NCBI RefSeq assembly: GCF_023023025.1
Contig: NZ_CP095481.1
Coordinates: 1,860,001 to 1,924,000 of the forward strand
Length of the DNA stretch: 64,000 bases
DNA from: Amycolatopsis sp. WQ 127309
Lineage (GTDB): Bacteria; Actinomycetota; Actinomycetes; Mycobacteriales; Pseudonocardiaceae
Direction of reading: 5' to 3'
Part shown: piece by piece, positions 14,092 to 23,278 of the stretch
How positions within the stretch are numbered: the stretch's first letter is position 1
Layout of the letters: the number at the start of each line of letters is the position of its first letter
Made by a program: the position numbers and the translations under genes
The notes under the pieces: model-generated
Told to the model about the DNA's origin: nothing
Database searches by the model: none
Seen by the model: only the letters and a program-made list of their open reading frames with translations

Positions 14092-16431
14092 GTGGCCCGG
14101 ACCTTTGAAAAGATTCGACGACGCCGGCGTGGCGCCGTCGCGACGCTCGCCCTCACGGCGTCGACCCTGTTGCTCGGCGCCGGGTTGAACGCCCCGGCCG
14201 CACTGGCCGCGGACGACTACACGCAGAGCGTCACCCAGCTCAGCTCGACGCAGCTGCAGCTCAACTTCACCCCGACGACCCCCGCGGTGTACGTGGACGT
14301 CCACTACACCGGCGTGCCGGGCGCCGGGCAGCAGAACGTCCGGATGACCAACTCCTCCGGCACGTGGCGCTCCACCGTCAACGGTCTGAGCAGCGGAAAC
14401 ACGCTCGACTACTGGTTCACCTACGAGAAGAGCGGGCCGCAGTACGACACCCCGCACTTCACCTACACCGTGGGTGGCGGCGGCACGACGACCGTCGCGG
14501 CGCCGACGTTCAGCCCGCCCGGCGGGACGTACTCGGCGGCCCAGACGGTGACGATCAGCAGTGCCACCTCCGGCGCGACCATCCGGTACACAGTGGACGG
14601 TTCGACGCCCACCGCGTCGTCGCCGCAGTACACGGCGCCGATCAGCGTCCCGGGCTCGCGGACGGTCAACGCGATCGCGCTCAAGTCCGGTTCGACGACG
14701 TCGGCGGTGTCGAGCGCGACCTACACGATCGGCACTCAGGCGGGCTGCCCGACGCAGTCGGACACCCCGAACTTCGGGTCCAACGTGCGCATCTTCGACC
14801 CGAGCATGTCCGCGGCGACGATCCAGGCGCAGCTGGACACCGACTTCAACAACCAGAAGGACACGCTCACCGCGCAGTTCGCGGACCGGCGCGTCGCCCA
14901 CCTGTTCAAGCCCGGCACGTACAACAACGTGCACGACAACGTGGGCTTCTACACCTCGGTGGCCGGCCTCGGCCAGAACCCCGGCGACGTCCTGATCAAC
15001 GGCGACGTCACCGTGGACGCGTTCAACGCCTCCGACAACGGCGTCGCGCTGCAGAACTTCTGGCGCTCGGCCGAGAACATGGCGGTCAACCCCTCCGGTG
15101 GCCAGGAGCGCTGGGCCGTCGCGCAGGCCGCGCCGTTCCGCCGGATGGACGTCCGCGGCGGGCTGCAGCTGTACCCGGCGAGCTACGGCTACGCGAGCGG
15201 CGGCTACATCGCCGACACGAAGGTGGCCGGCCAGGCCGCGTCGATCTCGCAGCAGCAGTGGTACACCCGCGACTCGCAGCTCGGCAGCTGGAACGGCGGC
15301 GTCTGGAACATGGTCTTCTCCGGCACCAGCGGCGCGCCGGCGACGACGTTCCCGAACCCGCCGGAGACGACGCTGGCGACCACCCCGGTCTCCCGCGACG
15401 TGCCTTACCTGTACGTCGACGGCACCGGCAAGTACCGCGTGTTCCTGCCTTCGCTGCGCACCAACGCGTCCGGCCCGAGCTGGGCGAACGGCAGCACCCC
15501 GGGCACGTCGGCACCGATGAGCCAGTTCTACGTCGTCAAGGCCGGCGACACGGCCTCGTCGATCAACAACGCGCTCGCGGCGGGCTGCAACCTGTTCTTC
15601 ACGCCGGGCGTCTACCACCTCAACCAGACGCTCAACGTGACGAAGGCCGGCACGACGATCCTCGGCATCGGCTACCCGACGCTGGTGCCGGACAACGGCG
15701 TCAACGCGATGCAGGTGTCCGATGTGGACGGCGTGCGGCTCAAGGGCCTGCTGTTCGACGCCGGCACGACGAACTCGCAGGCGCTGCTCACGGTCGGCCA
15801 GTCCGGCTCGACGGCGTCCCACGCGGCGAACCCGACGACGGTCCAGGACGTGTTCTTCCGGATCGGCGGCGCGGTCGCCGGCAAGGCGACGAACAGCCTG
15901 ATCGTCAACAGCGCCAACACGATCATCGACCACATCTGGGCGTGGCGCGCCGACCACGGCAACGCGGGCACGTACGGCTGGAACACGAACACGGCCGAGA
16001 CGGGCTTGGTGGTGAACGGCGCGAACGTGCTGGCGACCGGCCTGTTCGTCGAGCACTACCAGAAGTACCAGGTGATCTGGAACGGCCAGGGCGGGAAGAC
16101 GATCTTCTTCCAGAACGAGATGCCCTACGACGTGCCGAACCAGGCGTCGTGGAACGCGCCATCGGGTGTGGCGGGGTACGCCGCGTACAAGGTCGCGGCG
16201 GGGGTGACGTCCCATGAGGCCTGGGGTCTCGGGAGTTACTGCTTCTTCGACACGAACCCGGCGGTGTCCAGCTACCACGCGTTCGAGGTGCCGAACAACA
16301 GCGGCGTGAAGTTCCACAGCCTGCTGACGGTGTCGCTCAACTACCGCGGCACGATCACGCACGTCATCAACGACACGGGCGGTGTCACGCCCACGGGCAC
16401 GGTGCCGGTCAACGTGGTGAGCTACCCGTAA
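14092..16431 (+). CDS. Secreted polysaccharide-active protein: CBM56, chitobiase-like domain, beta-helix
   Basis: 779 aa from the GTG at 14092 (GGAGG 9 nt upstream). Signal peptide: MARTFEKIRRRRRG, hydrophobic core, cleavage near ALA-ADDY (about residue 40). Then a CBM56-type domain (YTQSVTQLSSTQLQLNFTP... WFTYEKSGPQYDTPHFTYT, about 41-125), known to bind beta-1,3-glucan; a CHB_HEX-type domain (FSPPGGTYSAAQTVTI... TVDGSTPT, about 135-215); and a long beta-helix (RIFDPSMSAATIQAQLD, KPGTYNNVHDNVGF, FFTPGVYHLNQTLNVTKAGTTILGIG). Relatives of the last part are often mislabelled adenylyl cyclase; it resembles GH55-like glucan-cleaving helices. Substrate is inferred from the binding domain only. Confidence 0.75.
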   Translation: MARTFEKIRRRRRGAVATLALTASTLLLGAGLNAPAALAADDYTQSVTQLSSTQLQLNFTPTTPAVYVDVHYTGVPGAGQQNVRMTNSSGTWRSTVNGLSSGNTLDYWFTYEKSGPQYDTPHFTYTVGGGGTTTVAAPTFSPPGGTYSAAQTVTISSATSGATIRYTVDGSTPTASSPQYTAPISVPGSRTVNAIALKSGSTTSAVSSATYTIGTQAGCPTQSDTPNFGSNVRIFDPSMSAATIQAQLDTDFNNQKDTLTAQFADRRVAHLFKPGTYNNVHDNVGFYTSVAGLGQNPGDVLINGDVTVDAFNASDNGVALQNFWRSAENMAVNPSGGQERWAVAQAAPFRRMDVRGGLQLYPASYGYASGGYIADTKVAGQAASISQQQWYTRDSQLGSWNGGVWNMVFSGTSGAPATTFPNPPETTLATTPVSRDVPYLYVDGTGKYRVFLPSLRTNASGPSWANGSTPGTSAPMSQFYVVKAGDTASSINNALAAGCNLFFTPGVYHLNQTLNVTKAGTTILGIGYPTLVPDNGVNAMQVSDVDGVRLKGLLFDAGTTNSQALLTVGQSGSTASHAANPTTVQDVFFRIGGAVAGKATNSLIVNSANTIIDHIWAWRADHGNAGTYGWNTNTAETGLVVNGANVLATGLFVEHYQKYQVIWNGQGGKTIFFQNEMPYDVPNQASWNAPSGVAGYAAYKVAAGVTSHEAWGLGSYCFFDTNPAVSSYHAFEVPNNSGVKFHSLLTVSLNYRGTITHVINDTGGVTPTGTVPVNVVSYP

Positions 16432-16446
16432 ACCGGGTAACGCAAT

Positions 16447-16488
16447 GAAGGCCGCCTCACCGGACCCGACCCCGGTGGGGCGGCCTTC
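16447..16488. terminator. Bidirectional terminator between convergent genes
   Basis: Stem of 17 pairs with one T-G wobble (16447-16463 and 16472-16488) and an 8-nt loop, between the stop of the CBM56 gene (16431) and that of the channel-like gene (16493). Confidence 0.75.
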
Positions 16489-16492
16489 GTCG

Positions 16493-17341
16493 TCAGCGCT
16501 TGGGGTGGAGCGTGTCGTACTCGTGGGCCGCTTCGCGCTGGGTGCGTGTCGGGAGTGAGTGCTCGCCGTCTTCGGCGTCCAGGTCGTTGAGGCCCAGCTG
16601 GACGGCCTGGCGGATCTGCTCGCGGTTGTCGCGGACGACCGTGGAGAAGAAGTCGTCGATCCGCGGGTCGAGCAGGACCTCCAGCAGCACGCGGAAGGAC
16701 GTGTCGACGACCGTGCGGACGATCTCGTCGTGGAACGGCAGCCGCTTGAGCTTGCCCAGCTGCGGGTCGGCGGCGATCTTCTCGGCGATGATCGTGCGCA
16801 GCTCGTCCTTGTTGGCGCCGAGCGACTTCGCGAGGTTCTCGGGGTAGTTGCCCGTTTCGAGGACCTTGACGACCTCGTCGAGCACGGCGATGGTCACCGG
16901 CTTCTTGATGGCCTTGACGATCGGCTCGGACAGTTTGTCGACAAGCCGATAAGTGAACTGCTCCCCGACGGCCCGGTCCGCGGCCCGTCCGATCCGGATC
17001 AGCAGCAGCACGACGCCGATGAACCTGTGCCCGGCGATGAACGGGTGCGCGACGGGAATCATGGCGAACAGCTCGTACCAGTTGCGCACGAGGAACTTCT
17101 TGGCCCACTTGCGTTTGCGCCACCGCCACAGGAACTCGCCGAGGAAGATCGCGCAGATCCCGCAGTCGATGTAGAAGATCACCAGGCCGACGTCGCGCGC
17201 GGGCGGGCTGAGGAGCGTGAACCCCAGCAACCCGACCGAACCGGCGGCCAGGATGAGCATGATCCAGTCGTCGGCGCGCACGTTCCCGGGCAGAATCCCG
17301 CTGTTGAGCTCCGGCTCGCGGGCTTCGCGAAGGGTGGCCAT
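16493..17341 (-). CDS. Ion-channel-like membrane protein
   Basis: 282 aa from the ATG at 17341. The N-terminal half holds three to four hydrophobic segments (DDWIMLILAAGSVGLLGFTLL, VGLVIFYIDCGICAIFLGEF, FIGVVLLLIRI) with charged loops (WRWRKRKWAKKFL), in the style of voltage-sensor or ion-transporter N-terminal domains. The C-terminal half (about residues 130-282) is soluble and helical (KKPVTIAVLDEVVKVLETGNYPENLAKSLG). No K+ selectivity motif TVGYG is seen, so it is a sensor-like or divergent channel. Unrelated to the cluster. Confidence 0.6.
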   Translation of the reverse strand: MATLREAREPELNSGILPGNVRADDWIMLILAAGSVGLLGFTLLSPPARDVGLVIFYIDCGICAIFLGEFLWRWRKRKWAKKFLVRNWYELFAMIPVAHPFIAGHRFIGVVLLLIRIGRAADRAVGEQFTYRLVDKLSEPIVKAIKKPVTIAVLDEVVKVLETGNYPENLAKSLGANKDELRTIIAEKIAADPQLGKLKRLPFHDEIVRTVVDTSFRVLLEVLLDPRIDDFFSTVVRDNREQIRQAVQLGLNDLDAEDGEHSLPTRTQREAAHEYDTLHPKR

Positions 17342-17376
17342 GCCCGATGATGGCACGGACGGCGCTCCCGAGCCGG

Positions 17377-17856
17377 TCAGCAGCGCCGCCGGTGGTAGCT
17401 CCACGTCACCGCGGCCAGCAGCGGCGCCCACAGCAGTACCGGTAGGTAACACGCCACGAGCAGGACGTGCCCTGCCGGGTGGGAGAACGCGACGAGCCCG
17501 AAGTCCGGGAAGTCCCGGAAAGCGAAGCCCCAGATCACCGCGAGCGCGACGGCCCCGGCCGCCGCCGGCCCGGTCGCGGCCCACGACGCCACGCGACGCC
17601 CACCCAGCAGCGGCACCCACCGCGGCACCCGCTCACCCCACGGCCGCACGAGCCCGAGGGTCAGCAGCGCGAGCGCCTCGGAAACCACACTGAGCCCGAC
17701 GATGTAGACCGCGTCCCCGCCGACGTCGGCGTCCCCGACCCGAAGCCCGAGCGGCACCCCGGCCACCAAGGCGATCCGCCACAACCCGGACGGCAGCGTC
17801 ACCAAAAGCACCAGATGCGCGGCGACCACGGCCCAGCGAGGAGGCGTTGTTGTCAT
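17377..17856 (-). CDS. Four-helix integral membrane protein
   Basis: 159 aa from the ATG at 17856. Four hydrophobic stretches: AVVAAHLVLLVTLPSGLWRIAL, VYIVGLSVVSEALALLTLGLV, AAGAVALAVIWGF and VLLVACYLPVLLWAPLLAAV. The C-terminus is a short basic tail (HRRRC). No catalytic or binding motif is visible; it resembles uncharacterised small membrane proteins of actinomycetes. Its start is 35 bp upstream of the channel-like gene's ATG-bearing end region on the same strand, so the two may be one unit. Confidence 0.6.
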   Translation of the reverse strand: MTTTPPRWAVVAAHLVLLVTLPSGLWRIALVAGVPLGLRVGDADVGGDAVYIVGLSVVSEALALLTLGLVRPWGERVPRWVPLLGGRRVASWAATGPAAAGAVALAVIWGFAFRDFPDFGLVAFSHPAGHVLLVACYLPVLLWAPLLAAVTWSYHRRRC

Positions 17857-18239
17857 GCGTCCGATCTTCGACGCGCGGCCGGCGCGACAACTCCCTCTCA
17901 GGGTTGAACCCGGCCGGGCCCTGCGAGGGAAACCCGTCAAAACCGGACACTTGCCGACGAATCCGCGCCATCGGGTAGCGAAACCGGAGCCGGTACCGAT
18001 CAACCGACAGGAAACTTCGATCCAGTCGTGAGGAAGTCGCCATGACGACGCACTGAGTCTTCGAGCCAGGACGGCCACCCGGACCCTGTGGCCGTCCACC
18101 TCGGAAGTCTTTGCCGGGCAACGGGAAACACCTTGTCGCCGCGGACGTCGCACGCGCACCATCACTGTAGTCACCCGATTTCGCACTCACGTCGAAATCG
18201 TCGAAATCCGGCTGGTCCGGGAAATTCGAGGAGTCTGCC
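17857..18239. other. Intergenic region with leader hairpin
   Basis: 383 bp between divergent genes. It has a 10-bp stem hairpin (18069-18078 with 18088-18097, GGACGGCCAC) directly after a tiny frame ATGACGACGCACTGA at 18042 that itself has GAGGAAG upstream. This resembles a leader-peptide/attenuator layout for the small gene at 18240, but the evidence is thin. Confidence 0.35.
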
Positions 18240-18407
18240 ATGATGGTCGTCTGTTCTTTCGCGTCGCTGGTACGGGCCGCCGTGCTGCTGGTCGCCCTCG
18301 CCCTCGTGGCCGGGCTGTCCCTCGCGGGGCCCGCCGCGCCGGCCACCACACCGCACCCGAGCCCGGCGAGCAGCTCGGCCACCGCGTCCGTGCCGGTCGA
18401 GCAGTGA
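18240..18407 (+). CDS. 55-residue secreted or membrane-anchored peptide
   Basis: ATG at 18240 with a strong RBS (GAGGAG, 7 nt gap). The peptide begins MMVVCSFASLVRAAVLLVAL, continues hydrophobic to about residue 30 (LAGPAAPA) and then is Pro/Ser/Thr-rich (TTPHPSPASSSATASVPVEQ). That is a signal peptide or single anchor with a short outside tail. No family is recognised. It overlaps no other credible gene and lies just outside the MarR end of the biosynthetic operon. Confidence 0.5.
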   Translation: MMVVCSFASLVRAAVLLVALALVAGLSLAGPAAPATTPHPSPASSSATASVPVEQ

Positions 18408-18412
18408 CCGCA

Positions 18413-18856
18413 CTAGGGCTCGTCCGGCAGGGCCGCCAGCCAGAGGGTCAAGCAGCGCTCCACCGCCAGCAGTTCCGTCACCGTGCAGTTCGACACCACC
18501 GCCTCCGGCAAGCGGGACAGCGCCGCCCTCGCCGTCGCCACCCTGGCCGCGCCCGCGGGCGTGCATTCCACCAGGATGCGACGGCGGTCCAGACGATCCT
18601 TCCGACGGTGGAGGTGGCCCGCTCGTTCGAGGCGGTCCAGCATTCCCGTCACCGCGCCCGTCGAGAGGTGCGTCTCCAGGGCGATGCGCCCCGCGGTCAC
18701 CGGGCCGTCGGCGCCGCGGAGCGTTTCCAGGCACTGGTACTCCCGGAACGTCAAGCCCAGGTCGCGGGTCACCGCGTCGAAACGCTCGCGCAGCGCCGTT
18801 CCCAGGCGGCCGCCCAGGTCCGCGATGCGGCCCGGGTCCGGTGCCGTCGTGCGCAT
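18413..18856 (-). CDS. MarR-family transcriptional regulator
   Basis: 147 aa. Winged-helix pattern: LGLTFREYQCLETLRGADGPVTAGRIALETHLSTGAVTGMLDRLERAGHLHRRKDRLDRRRILVECTPAG, with the basic wing DRLDRRR. MarR proteins are dimeric repressors that often release DNA on binding a phenolic ligand, so an aromatic intermediate or product of the cluster is a plausible signal. It starts only 7 bp after the accC stop and is the last gene of the 16-kb leftward operon. No operator could be assigned. Confidence 0.88.
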   Translation of the reverse strand: MRTTAPDPGRIADLGGRLGTALRERFDAVTRDLGLTFREYQCLETLRGADGPVTAGRIALETHLSTGAVTGMLDRLERAGHLHRRKDRLDRRRILVECTPAGAARVATARAALSRLPEAVVSNCTVTELLAVERCLTLWLAALPDEP

Positions 18857-18863
18857 CGCCGCC

Positions 18864-20237
18864 TCACTTCCGGAGCAACGCTGTGCTGTGCTGCCCGGCC
18901 CGGAACACCGGGTCGGCCAAGACCTCCTGCAGCAGGTCGCTCGTCGTGCTGATGCCCGGGCCCGCGATGCGGAACTCGGCGAGCGCGCGCCGCATCCGGG
19001 CGATCGCCTGGTCGCGGTCCGGGGCCCAGACGATCACCTTGGCCAGCAACGAGTCGTAGTACGGCGGGACGTGCCAGCCCGCGTACGCGTGCGTGTCCAC
19101 CCGGACGAACTGGCCGCCCGGCGGGACGAACTCCGTCAGCAGGCCCGGGCACGGCGCGAAGTCGCGCCGCGGGTCCTCGGCGTTCACCCGGCACTCGATC
19201 GCGACGCCGTTGGGGCGCACCTCGTCCTGCGTCACCGACAGCGGCAGGCCCGCCGCGACGCGGATCTGCTCGCGGACCAGGTCGATCCCGGTGACCGCCT
19301 CCGTCACCGGGTGCTCCACCTGGATCCGGCAGTTCACCTCGATGAACGCGGCTTCGTCGCCGTCCACCAGGAACTCGAACGTCCCGGCGCCGGTGTAGCC
19401 GACCGCCGCCGCGCCGCGGACGGCCGCTTCCGTCAGCCGCTCGCGCAAGGCCGGCGGGAGCAGCGGCGCCGGGCTCTCCTCGATCAGCTTCTGGTGCCGC
19501 CGCTGCACCGAGCAGTCGCGTTCGCCCAGGTGCAGCACCGTGCCGTGGTTGTCGGCCAGCACCTGGACCTCGATGTGCCGCGCGTTCTCCCAGTACCGCT
19601 CGAGGTAGACGCGGTCGTCGCCGAACACGCCGCGCGCCGTCGCCCGCGTCGTGCGGAACGTCGGGAGCAGCTCGTCCCACTCGCGGACCACCGCCATGCC
19701 GCGGCCACCGCCGCCCGCGGACGCCTTGATGATCACCGGCAGGCCGACGCGCTTGGTCGTCTCGACCAGCTCGGCCGGCGAACCGATGGCCTCGGCCGAC
19801 CCGGGGACCACCGGCAGCCCGGCCGCGGCCATCAGCTCGCGTGCGGTCGCTTTGTCGCCGAGACGCGCCATGACGTCCGGGTGCGGGCCGATGAACACGA
19901 TGCCGTTCTTGTCGCAGATCTCGGCGAAGTCCGGGTCCTCCGACAGGAACCCGTACCCGGGGTGGATCGCCTCCGCGCCGGTGCGCAGCGCGGCCTCGAT
20001 GATCATCGCCGGGTACAGGTAGCTCTTGCGCGGCGCCCCGGGCCCGATCTGCACCGCCTCGTCGGCCAGCCGGACGGCGGCCGAGTCGCGGTCGGCCGTC
20101 GAGTGCACGACGACCGTGCGGATTCCCATCTCACGGCAGGTTCGCACGACGCGCAGCGCGATCTCGCCGCGGTTGGCGACGAGGATCTTGCGGAACGGCG
20201 GCTCGGTCTGCGACGTCTGGGCAGTCACACGCGTCAC
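18864..20237 (-). CDS. accC: Acetyl-CoA carboxylase, biotin carboxylase subunit
   Basis: 457 aa, the family's usual length. It carboxylates biotin on BCCP with ATP and bicarbonate. Motifs: KILVANRGEIALRVVRTCREMG at the start, EAIHPGYGFLSEDPDFAEIC (about 85-105), the ATP-grasp loop KASAGGGGRGMAVV, and HLGERDCSVQRRHQKLIEESP. GTG start overlapping the BCCP stop (GTGA). With BCCP and a fused carboxyltransferase it forms a complete dedicated acetyl-CoA carboxylase that supplies malonyl-CoA to the type II PKS. Confidence 0.93.
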   Translation of the reverse strand: MTRVTAQTSQTEPPFRKILVANRGEIALRVVRTCREMGIRTVVVHSTADRDSAAVRLADEAVQIGPGAPRKSYLYPAMIIEAALRTGAEAIHPGYGFLSEDPDFAEICDKNGIVFIGPHPDVMARLGDKATARELMAAAGLPVVPGSAEAIGSPAELVETTKRVGLPVIIKASAGGGGRGMAVVREWDELLPTFRTTRATARGVFGDDRVYLERYWENARHIEVQVLADNHGTVLHLGERDCSVQRRHQKLIEESPAPLLPPALRERLTEAAVRGAAAVGYTGAGTFEFLVDGDEAAFIEVNCRIQVEHPVTEAVTGIDLVREQIRVAAGLPLSVTQDEVRPNGVAIECRVNAEDPRRDFAPCPGLLTEFVPPGGQFVRVDTHAYAGWHVPPYYDSLLAKVIVWAPDRDQAIARMRRALAEFRIAGPGISTTSDLLQEVLADPVFRAGQHSTALLRK

Positions 20238-20749
20238 CCTTCGGCTCGCGGCCGGAGCAGCAGCAGCGGCTGGCCGTACTCGACGGACTCGGCGTCACCC
20301 GCGACGATCTCCGCGACGACGCCGGCCTCCTCGGCGAGGATCGGGTTCATCAGCTTCATCGCCTCGACGATGCCCACCTGCGTGCCGACCTCGATCTCGT
20401 CGCCGACCTCGACGAACGGCCGCGCGCCCGGCTCGGGGCACCGGTAGAAGGTGCCGACCACCGGGGCCGCCACCGCCACCAGGTCCTCGGCCGGGTCGGT
20501 CACCTCGGGCCGCGCCACGACGGCGACGCCGTCGGTGACGCGCACCCCCACCGGCCACTCGACCTCGATGCTGGCGCAGCCGAACCGCACCACGGCCCGG
20601 CTCGGCGGCTCAGGGGCCGCGCGGACGGCGTCGGCGAGGCTGCGTCCGAGGATCGCCATGGCGTCCTCCGCGTCGAGCCCGCCGAACGTCGAGGCCGGCA
20701 GCACCGAGTCCTCGTCGGTCGTGATTTCGGGATAGGTCCTGGTCATCAC
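20234..20749 (-). CDS. accB: Biotin carboxyl carrier protein of acetyl-CoA carboxylase
   Basis: 171 aa (start GTG 20749, directly after the upstream TGA; an ATG one codon later is also possible). The C-terminal biotinyl domain has the EAMKLM motif with the biotinylated Lys at about residue 132, preceded by APVVGTFYRCPEPGARPFVEVGD, as in bacterial AccB. The N-terminal 80 residues are a less conserved Pro/Ala-rich extension. It shuttles carboxybiotin between AccC and the fused carboxyltransferase. Confidence 0.92.
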   Translation of the reverse strand: MMTRTYPEITTDEDSVLPASTFGGLDAEDAMAILGRSLADAVRAAPEPPSRAVVRFGCASIEVEWPVGVRVTDGVAVVARPEVTDPAEDLVAVAAPVVGTFYRCPEPGARPFVEVGDEIEVGTQVGIVEAMKLMNPILAEEAGVVAEIVAGDAESVEYGQPLLLLRPRAEG

Positions 20750-22450
20750 TCAGCTCCGTTCCCGCGCCGCTTCAAGGGTCCCGAACCGGCGGAACTTGGC
20801 CCGCCGGGCCGCGGCCAGGCCGGCGCCGTCCCGGCCGCGCAGCTCGCGCAACGCGCACACGACGGCGTCGCGCACGAGCAGTCCCGCGCGCGCCGGGTCG
20901 CGGTGCGCCCCACCGGGTGGCTCGGGCACCACCCCGTCGATGACACCCAGGTCCAGCAACGACCTCGCGTCCACCCGCAACGCCTCCGCGGCGACGCCCG
21001 CCGCCGCCGGGTCGCGCCACAGGATCGCGGCGCAGCCTTCGGGGCTGATCACCGAGTAGGTCGCGTTCTCGCACAGCAGCACCTGATCGCCGACGGCCAG
21101 CGCGAGCGCGCCACCGCTGCCGCCCTCACCGGTGACGACGCTGACCACCGGCACCCGCAGCCCGCCGAGCACCCGCAGGCACTCCGCGATCGCGCCGGCC
21201 TGCCCGGCGCGTTCGGCGTCGAGGCCGGGGTGCGCGCCCGGGGTGTCGATCAGGGTCACCACCGGCACGCCGAGCTTGCCCGCCAGCCGCATCAGCCGCG
21301 CGGCCTTGCGGTAGCCCGCGGGCGAGGGCATGCCGAAGTTGCGGCGCACCAGTTCGTCGGTCGCGTGGCCCTTCTGGTGGCCGATCAGCATCACCGGCAG
21401 CCCGTCGATGGCGGCGAGGCCGCCGACGATGGCCGGGCAGTCCTCGCCCGCGCGGTCGCCGTGCAGCTCGACGAACCCGTCGAGCCAGGAGACGGCGTGG
21501 TCGAGGGTGGTCGGCCGCTCGGGGTGCCGGGCGAGCTCGACGGTCTGGCGGATGTCGCGGCGCTCCAGCGCGACGACGTCCCGGATCACCGGGTCGGTGT
21601 CGCTCTCGCCCCAGTCCGGGTCGACCGGCCGGGTCGCGGTGAACAGCGCCGCCAGCACGAACGGCAGCTCGGCGCGGGCGCGGACGTCGTCGACGAGCCC
21701 GTGCTCCAGCAGGAACTCCGAGGACTGGAAGCCTTCCGGCAGCCGCTGCCGGATCGTCTGCTCGATGACGCGCGGGCCGGCGAACCCCATGCGGGCGCCC
21801 GGTTCCGCGACGATCACGTCGGCGAGCGTCGCGAACGACGCGGCGACCCCGCCGAACGTCGGGTCGGTGACGAGCGTGACGGTCAGCAGCCCGGCCTCGT
21901 CCAGCGCGGCCATCGCGTTGCTGGTCTTGGCCATCTGCACCAGCGACAGCACGCCTTCCTGCATCCGGGCGCCGCCGGAGGCGGTGACGACCAGCAGCGG
22001 GACGCGGTCGGCGAGCGCCGTCTCGGCGGCCGTCGTGATCGCCTCGCCCGCGGCCGTGCCGAGGCTGCCGCCCAGGAACCCGAAGTCCATCACCGCGACC
22101 ACCACGGGCGCGCCGCGGATGGCCCCGCGGGCGACGAGCACCGCGTCCGACGTGCCGCTGTTCTCCCGCGCCTTGGCCAGCCGGCGCTCGTAGGGCTGCA
22201 GGTCGGTGAACTCCAGCGGGTCGTGCACGGTCGCGGCGGGCTCGACCAGCTCGGCCGACCCGGGGTCGAGCAGCAGGTCGAGCCGTTCGGCCGCGGTCAG
22301 CCGGAAGTACCGGCCGCACTCGTAGCAGACCTTGGCGCCGCGCTCGAGGCGCTTGCGGTAGAGCAGCGAGCGGCAGTCCGGACAGGACAGCCACTCCTCC
22401 TCCACCGGCCCGGCCGTGTCCGGCGGGCGGTTCGTCACCGAAGTCGTCAT
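20750..22450 (-). CDS. Acetyl-CoA carboxylase carboxyltransferase, fused beta-alpha (AccD-AccA)
   Basis: 566 aa. The N-terminal half is AccD-like, with the zinc ribbon [24 protein letters not shown] (two C-x2-C pairs, about 23-46) and the crotonase-fold motif [12 protein letters not shown]. The C-terminal half is AccA-like ([48 protein letters not shown]). Fusion of the two subunits is known from some actinomycete polyketide clusters. ATG at 22450 overlaps the stop of a 55-codon gene (ATGA). It transfers CO2 from carboxybiotin to acetyl-CoA. Confidence 0.92.
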   Translation of the reverse strand: MTTSVTNRPPDTAGPVEEEWLSCPDCRSLLYRKRLERGAKVCYECGRYFRLTAAERLDLLLDPGSAELVEPAATVHDPLEFTDLQPYERRLAKARENSGTSDAVLVARGAIRGAPVVVAVMDFGFLGGSLGTAAGEAITTAAETALADRVPLLVVTASGGARMQEGVLSLVQMAKTSNAMAALDEAGLLTVTLVTDPTFGGVAASFATLADVIVAEPGARMGFAGPRVIEQTIRQRLPEGFQSSEFLLEHGLVDDVRARAELPFVLAALFTATRPVDPDWGESDTDPVIRDVVALERRDIRQTVELARHPERPTTLDHAVSWLDGFVELHGDRAGEDCPAIVGGLAAIDGLPVMLIGHQKGHATDELVRRNFGMPSPAGYRKAARLMRLAGKLGVPVVTLIDTPGAHPGLDAERAGQAGAIAECLRVLGGLRVPVVSVVTGEGGSGGALALAVGDQVLLCENATYSVISPEGCAAILWRDPAAAGVAAEALRVDARSLLDLGVIDGVVPEPPGGAHRDPARAGLLVRDAVVCALRELRGRDGAGLAAARRAKFRRFGTLEAARERS

Positions 22451-22614
22451 GACGCACCGTCTCCCTCTTGCGTCTCGGAGTTGTTTTCGTCGTGGTCGGG
22501 GGCCGGGCTGAACGGCGGCTGCCCGGCCAGCGCGCCGCCGCACTCGATCAGCACGCCGAGCACGGCCCGCCCGGCCGTCCGCCACCGCGGTTCCGCCGTG
22601 AACTCGGGGTTCAC
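22447..22614 (-). CDS. 55-residue protein in the carboxylase operon
   Basis: GTG start at 22614 overlaps the upstream stop (GTGA), and its own stop overlaps the carboxyltransferase start (ATGA), so it is tightly coupled on both sides. Sequence features: [24 protein letters not shown] (a possible amphipathic helix), a Pro-rich turn, then an acidic tail [14 protein letters not shown]. Too short to place in a family. The spot, directly before the carboxyltransferase, is where small epsilon-type subunits can occur, but it lacks their usual pattern. Confidence 0.6.
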   Translation of the reverse strand: MNPEFTAEPRWRTAGRAVLGVLIECGGALAGQPPFSPAPDHDENNSETQEGDGAS

Positions 22615-22934
22615 GGCGCGTCCGGTCCCGAGCGGGTCGCGGCGACCCGGTAGACGGCGAACGGCCGCGCCAGCGACAGATCGCGGTAGGGCCGCAGCGG
22701 CGCCGTCTGGTCCTTGTGCCCGGCGCCCTGCTCCCAGGCGTCGAACGCGGCCAGGTCGGCCCAGGAGCTGACCACCACGAAGCCGTTTTCGGCGTGGACC
22801 GAGCGCAGCAGCTCGTTGCCGAGCAGGCCGGGCGTGCCCGCCAGCCGGTCGCCGGCCTCGTGGTAAGCCGCTTCGATGCCGGCGGCGTCGTCGGTCACGT
22901 GGTAGAGCAGGACGCGCACGCCGCCGTCGGTCAC
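22611..22934 (-). CDS. Antibiotic biosynthesis monooxygenase (ABM) family protein
   Basis: 107 aa, ferredoxin-like fold. The pattern [40 protein letters not shown]... [19 protein letters not shown] fits the ABM/quinol monooxygenase superfamily. Such cofactor-free proteins oxidise anthrones or assist ring closure in aromatic polyketide pathways. GTGA overlap with the next ABM gene upstream. It differs clearly from that neighbour, so the two probably have separate roles. Confidence 0.8.
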   Translation of the reverse strand: MTDGGVRVLLYHVTDDAAGIEAAYHEAGDRLAGTPGLLGNELLRSVHAENGFVVVSSWADLAAFDAWEQGAGHKDQTAPLRPYRDLSLARPFAVYRVAATRSGPDAP

Positions 22935-23278
22935 CGGGCCACCGCCCAGTCCGCGTGCGCTCGACCGGCTTCGGCACTTCCCGCCAGGTGGGCGACGACG
23001 TGCATCGTCGTCATCGAGCCGCCCGAGCGGAACGGGTGCAGCTTCTGCCGGTGCTCCAGGTGCCGGTCGCTGGTCTCGAACTCGCGGAAGCGCGGCTCGT
23101 CGACCCAGTCGCTGACGATGTAGTAGACGCCGTCCTCGTCCGACCGCGACAGCCACTGCCCGAGGTTCGCCGGGTGCGACGTCACCGATTCGCCGATCTC
23201 CGTCCAGACGCGCTCGAACTCGCCGCCCAGGCCGGGCTTGATCTCCATCCGCAGCATGACGCGGAAGGCGGCGGCCAT
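22931..23278 (-). CDS. ABM-family cyclase/monooxygenase
   Basis: 115 aa. FRVMLRMEIKPGLGGEFERVWTEIGESVTSHPANLGQWLSRS and YYIVSDWVDEPRFREFETSDRHLEHRQKLHPFRSGGSMTTM are highly typical of ABM-like proteins conserved in pentangular type II PKS clusters, where they act with the C-19 or first-ring ketoreductase in folding or oxidation. It follows that ketoreductase gene here with a TGATG overlap, which supports the pairing. Confidence 0.82.
   Translation of the reverse strand: MAAAFRVMLRMEIKPGLGGEFERVWTEIGESVTSHPANLGQWLSRSDEDGVYYIVSDWVDEPRFREFETSDRHLEHRQKLHPFRSGGSMTTMHVVAHLAGSAEAGRAHADWAVAR

Noticed and set aside
18144..18241. Minus-strand peptide starting MADSSNFPDQPDFDDFDVSA, resembling a RiPP leader
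   Set aside because: The acidic FDDFDV stretch recalls lanthipeptide leaders, but there is no good RBS, no clear core peptide, no modifying enzyme nearby, and the plus strand here has a better-supported small gene.
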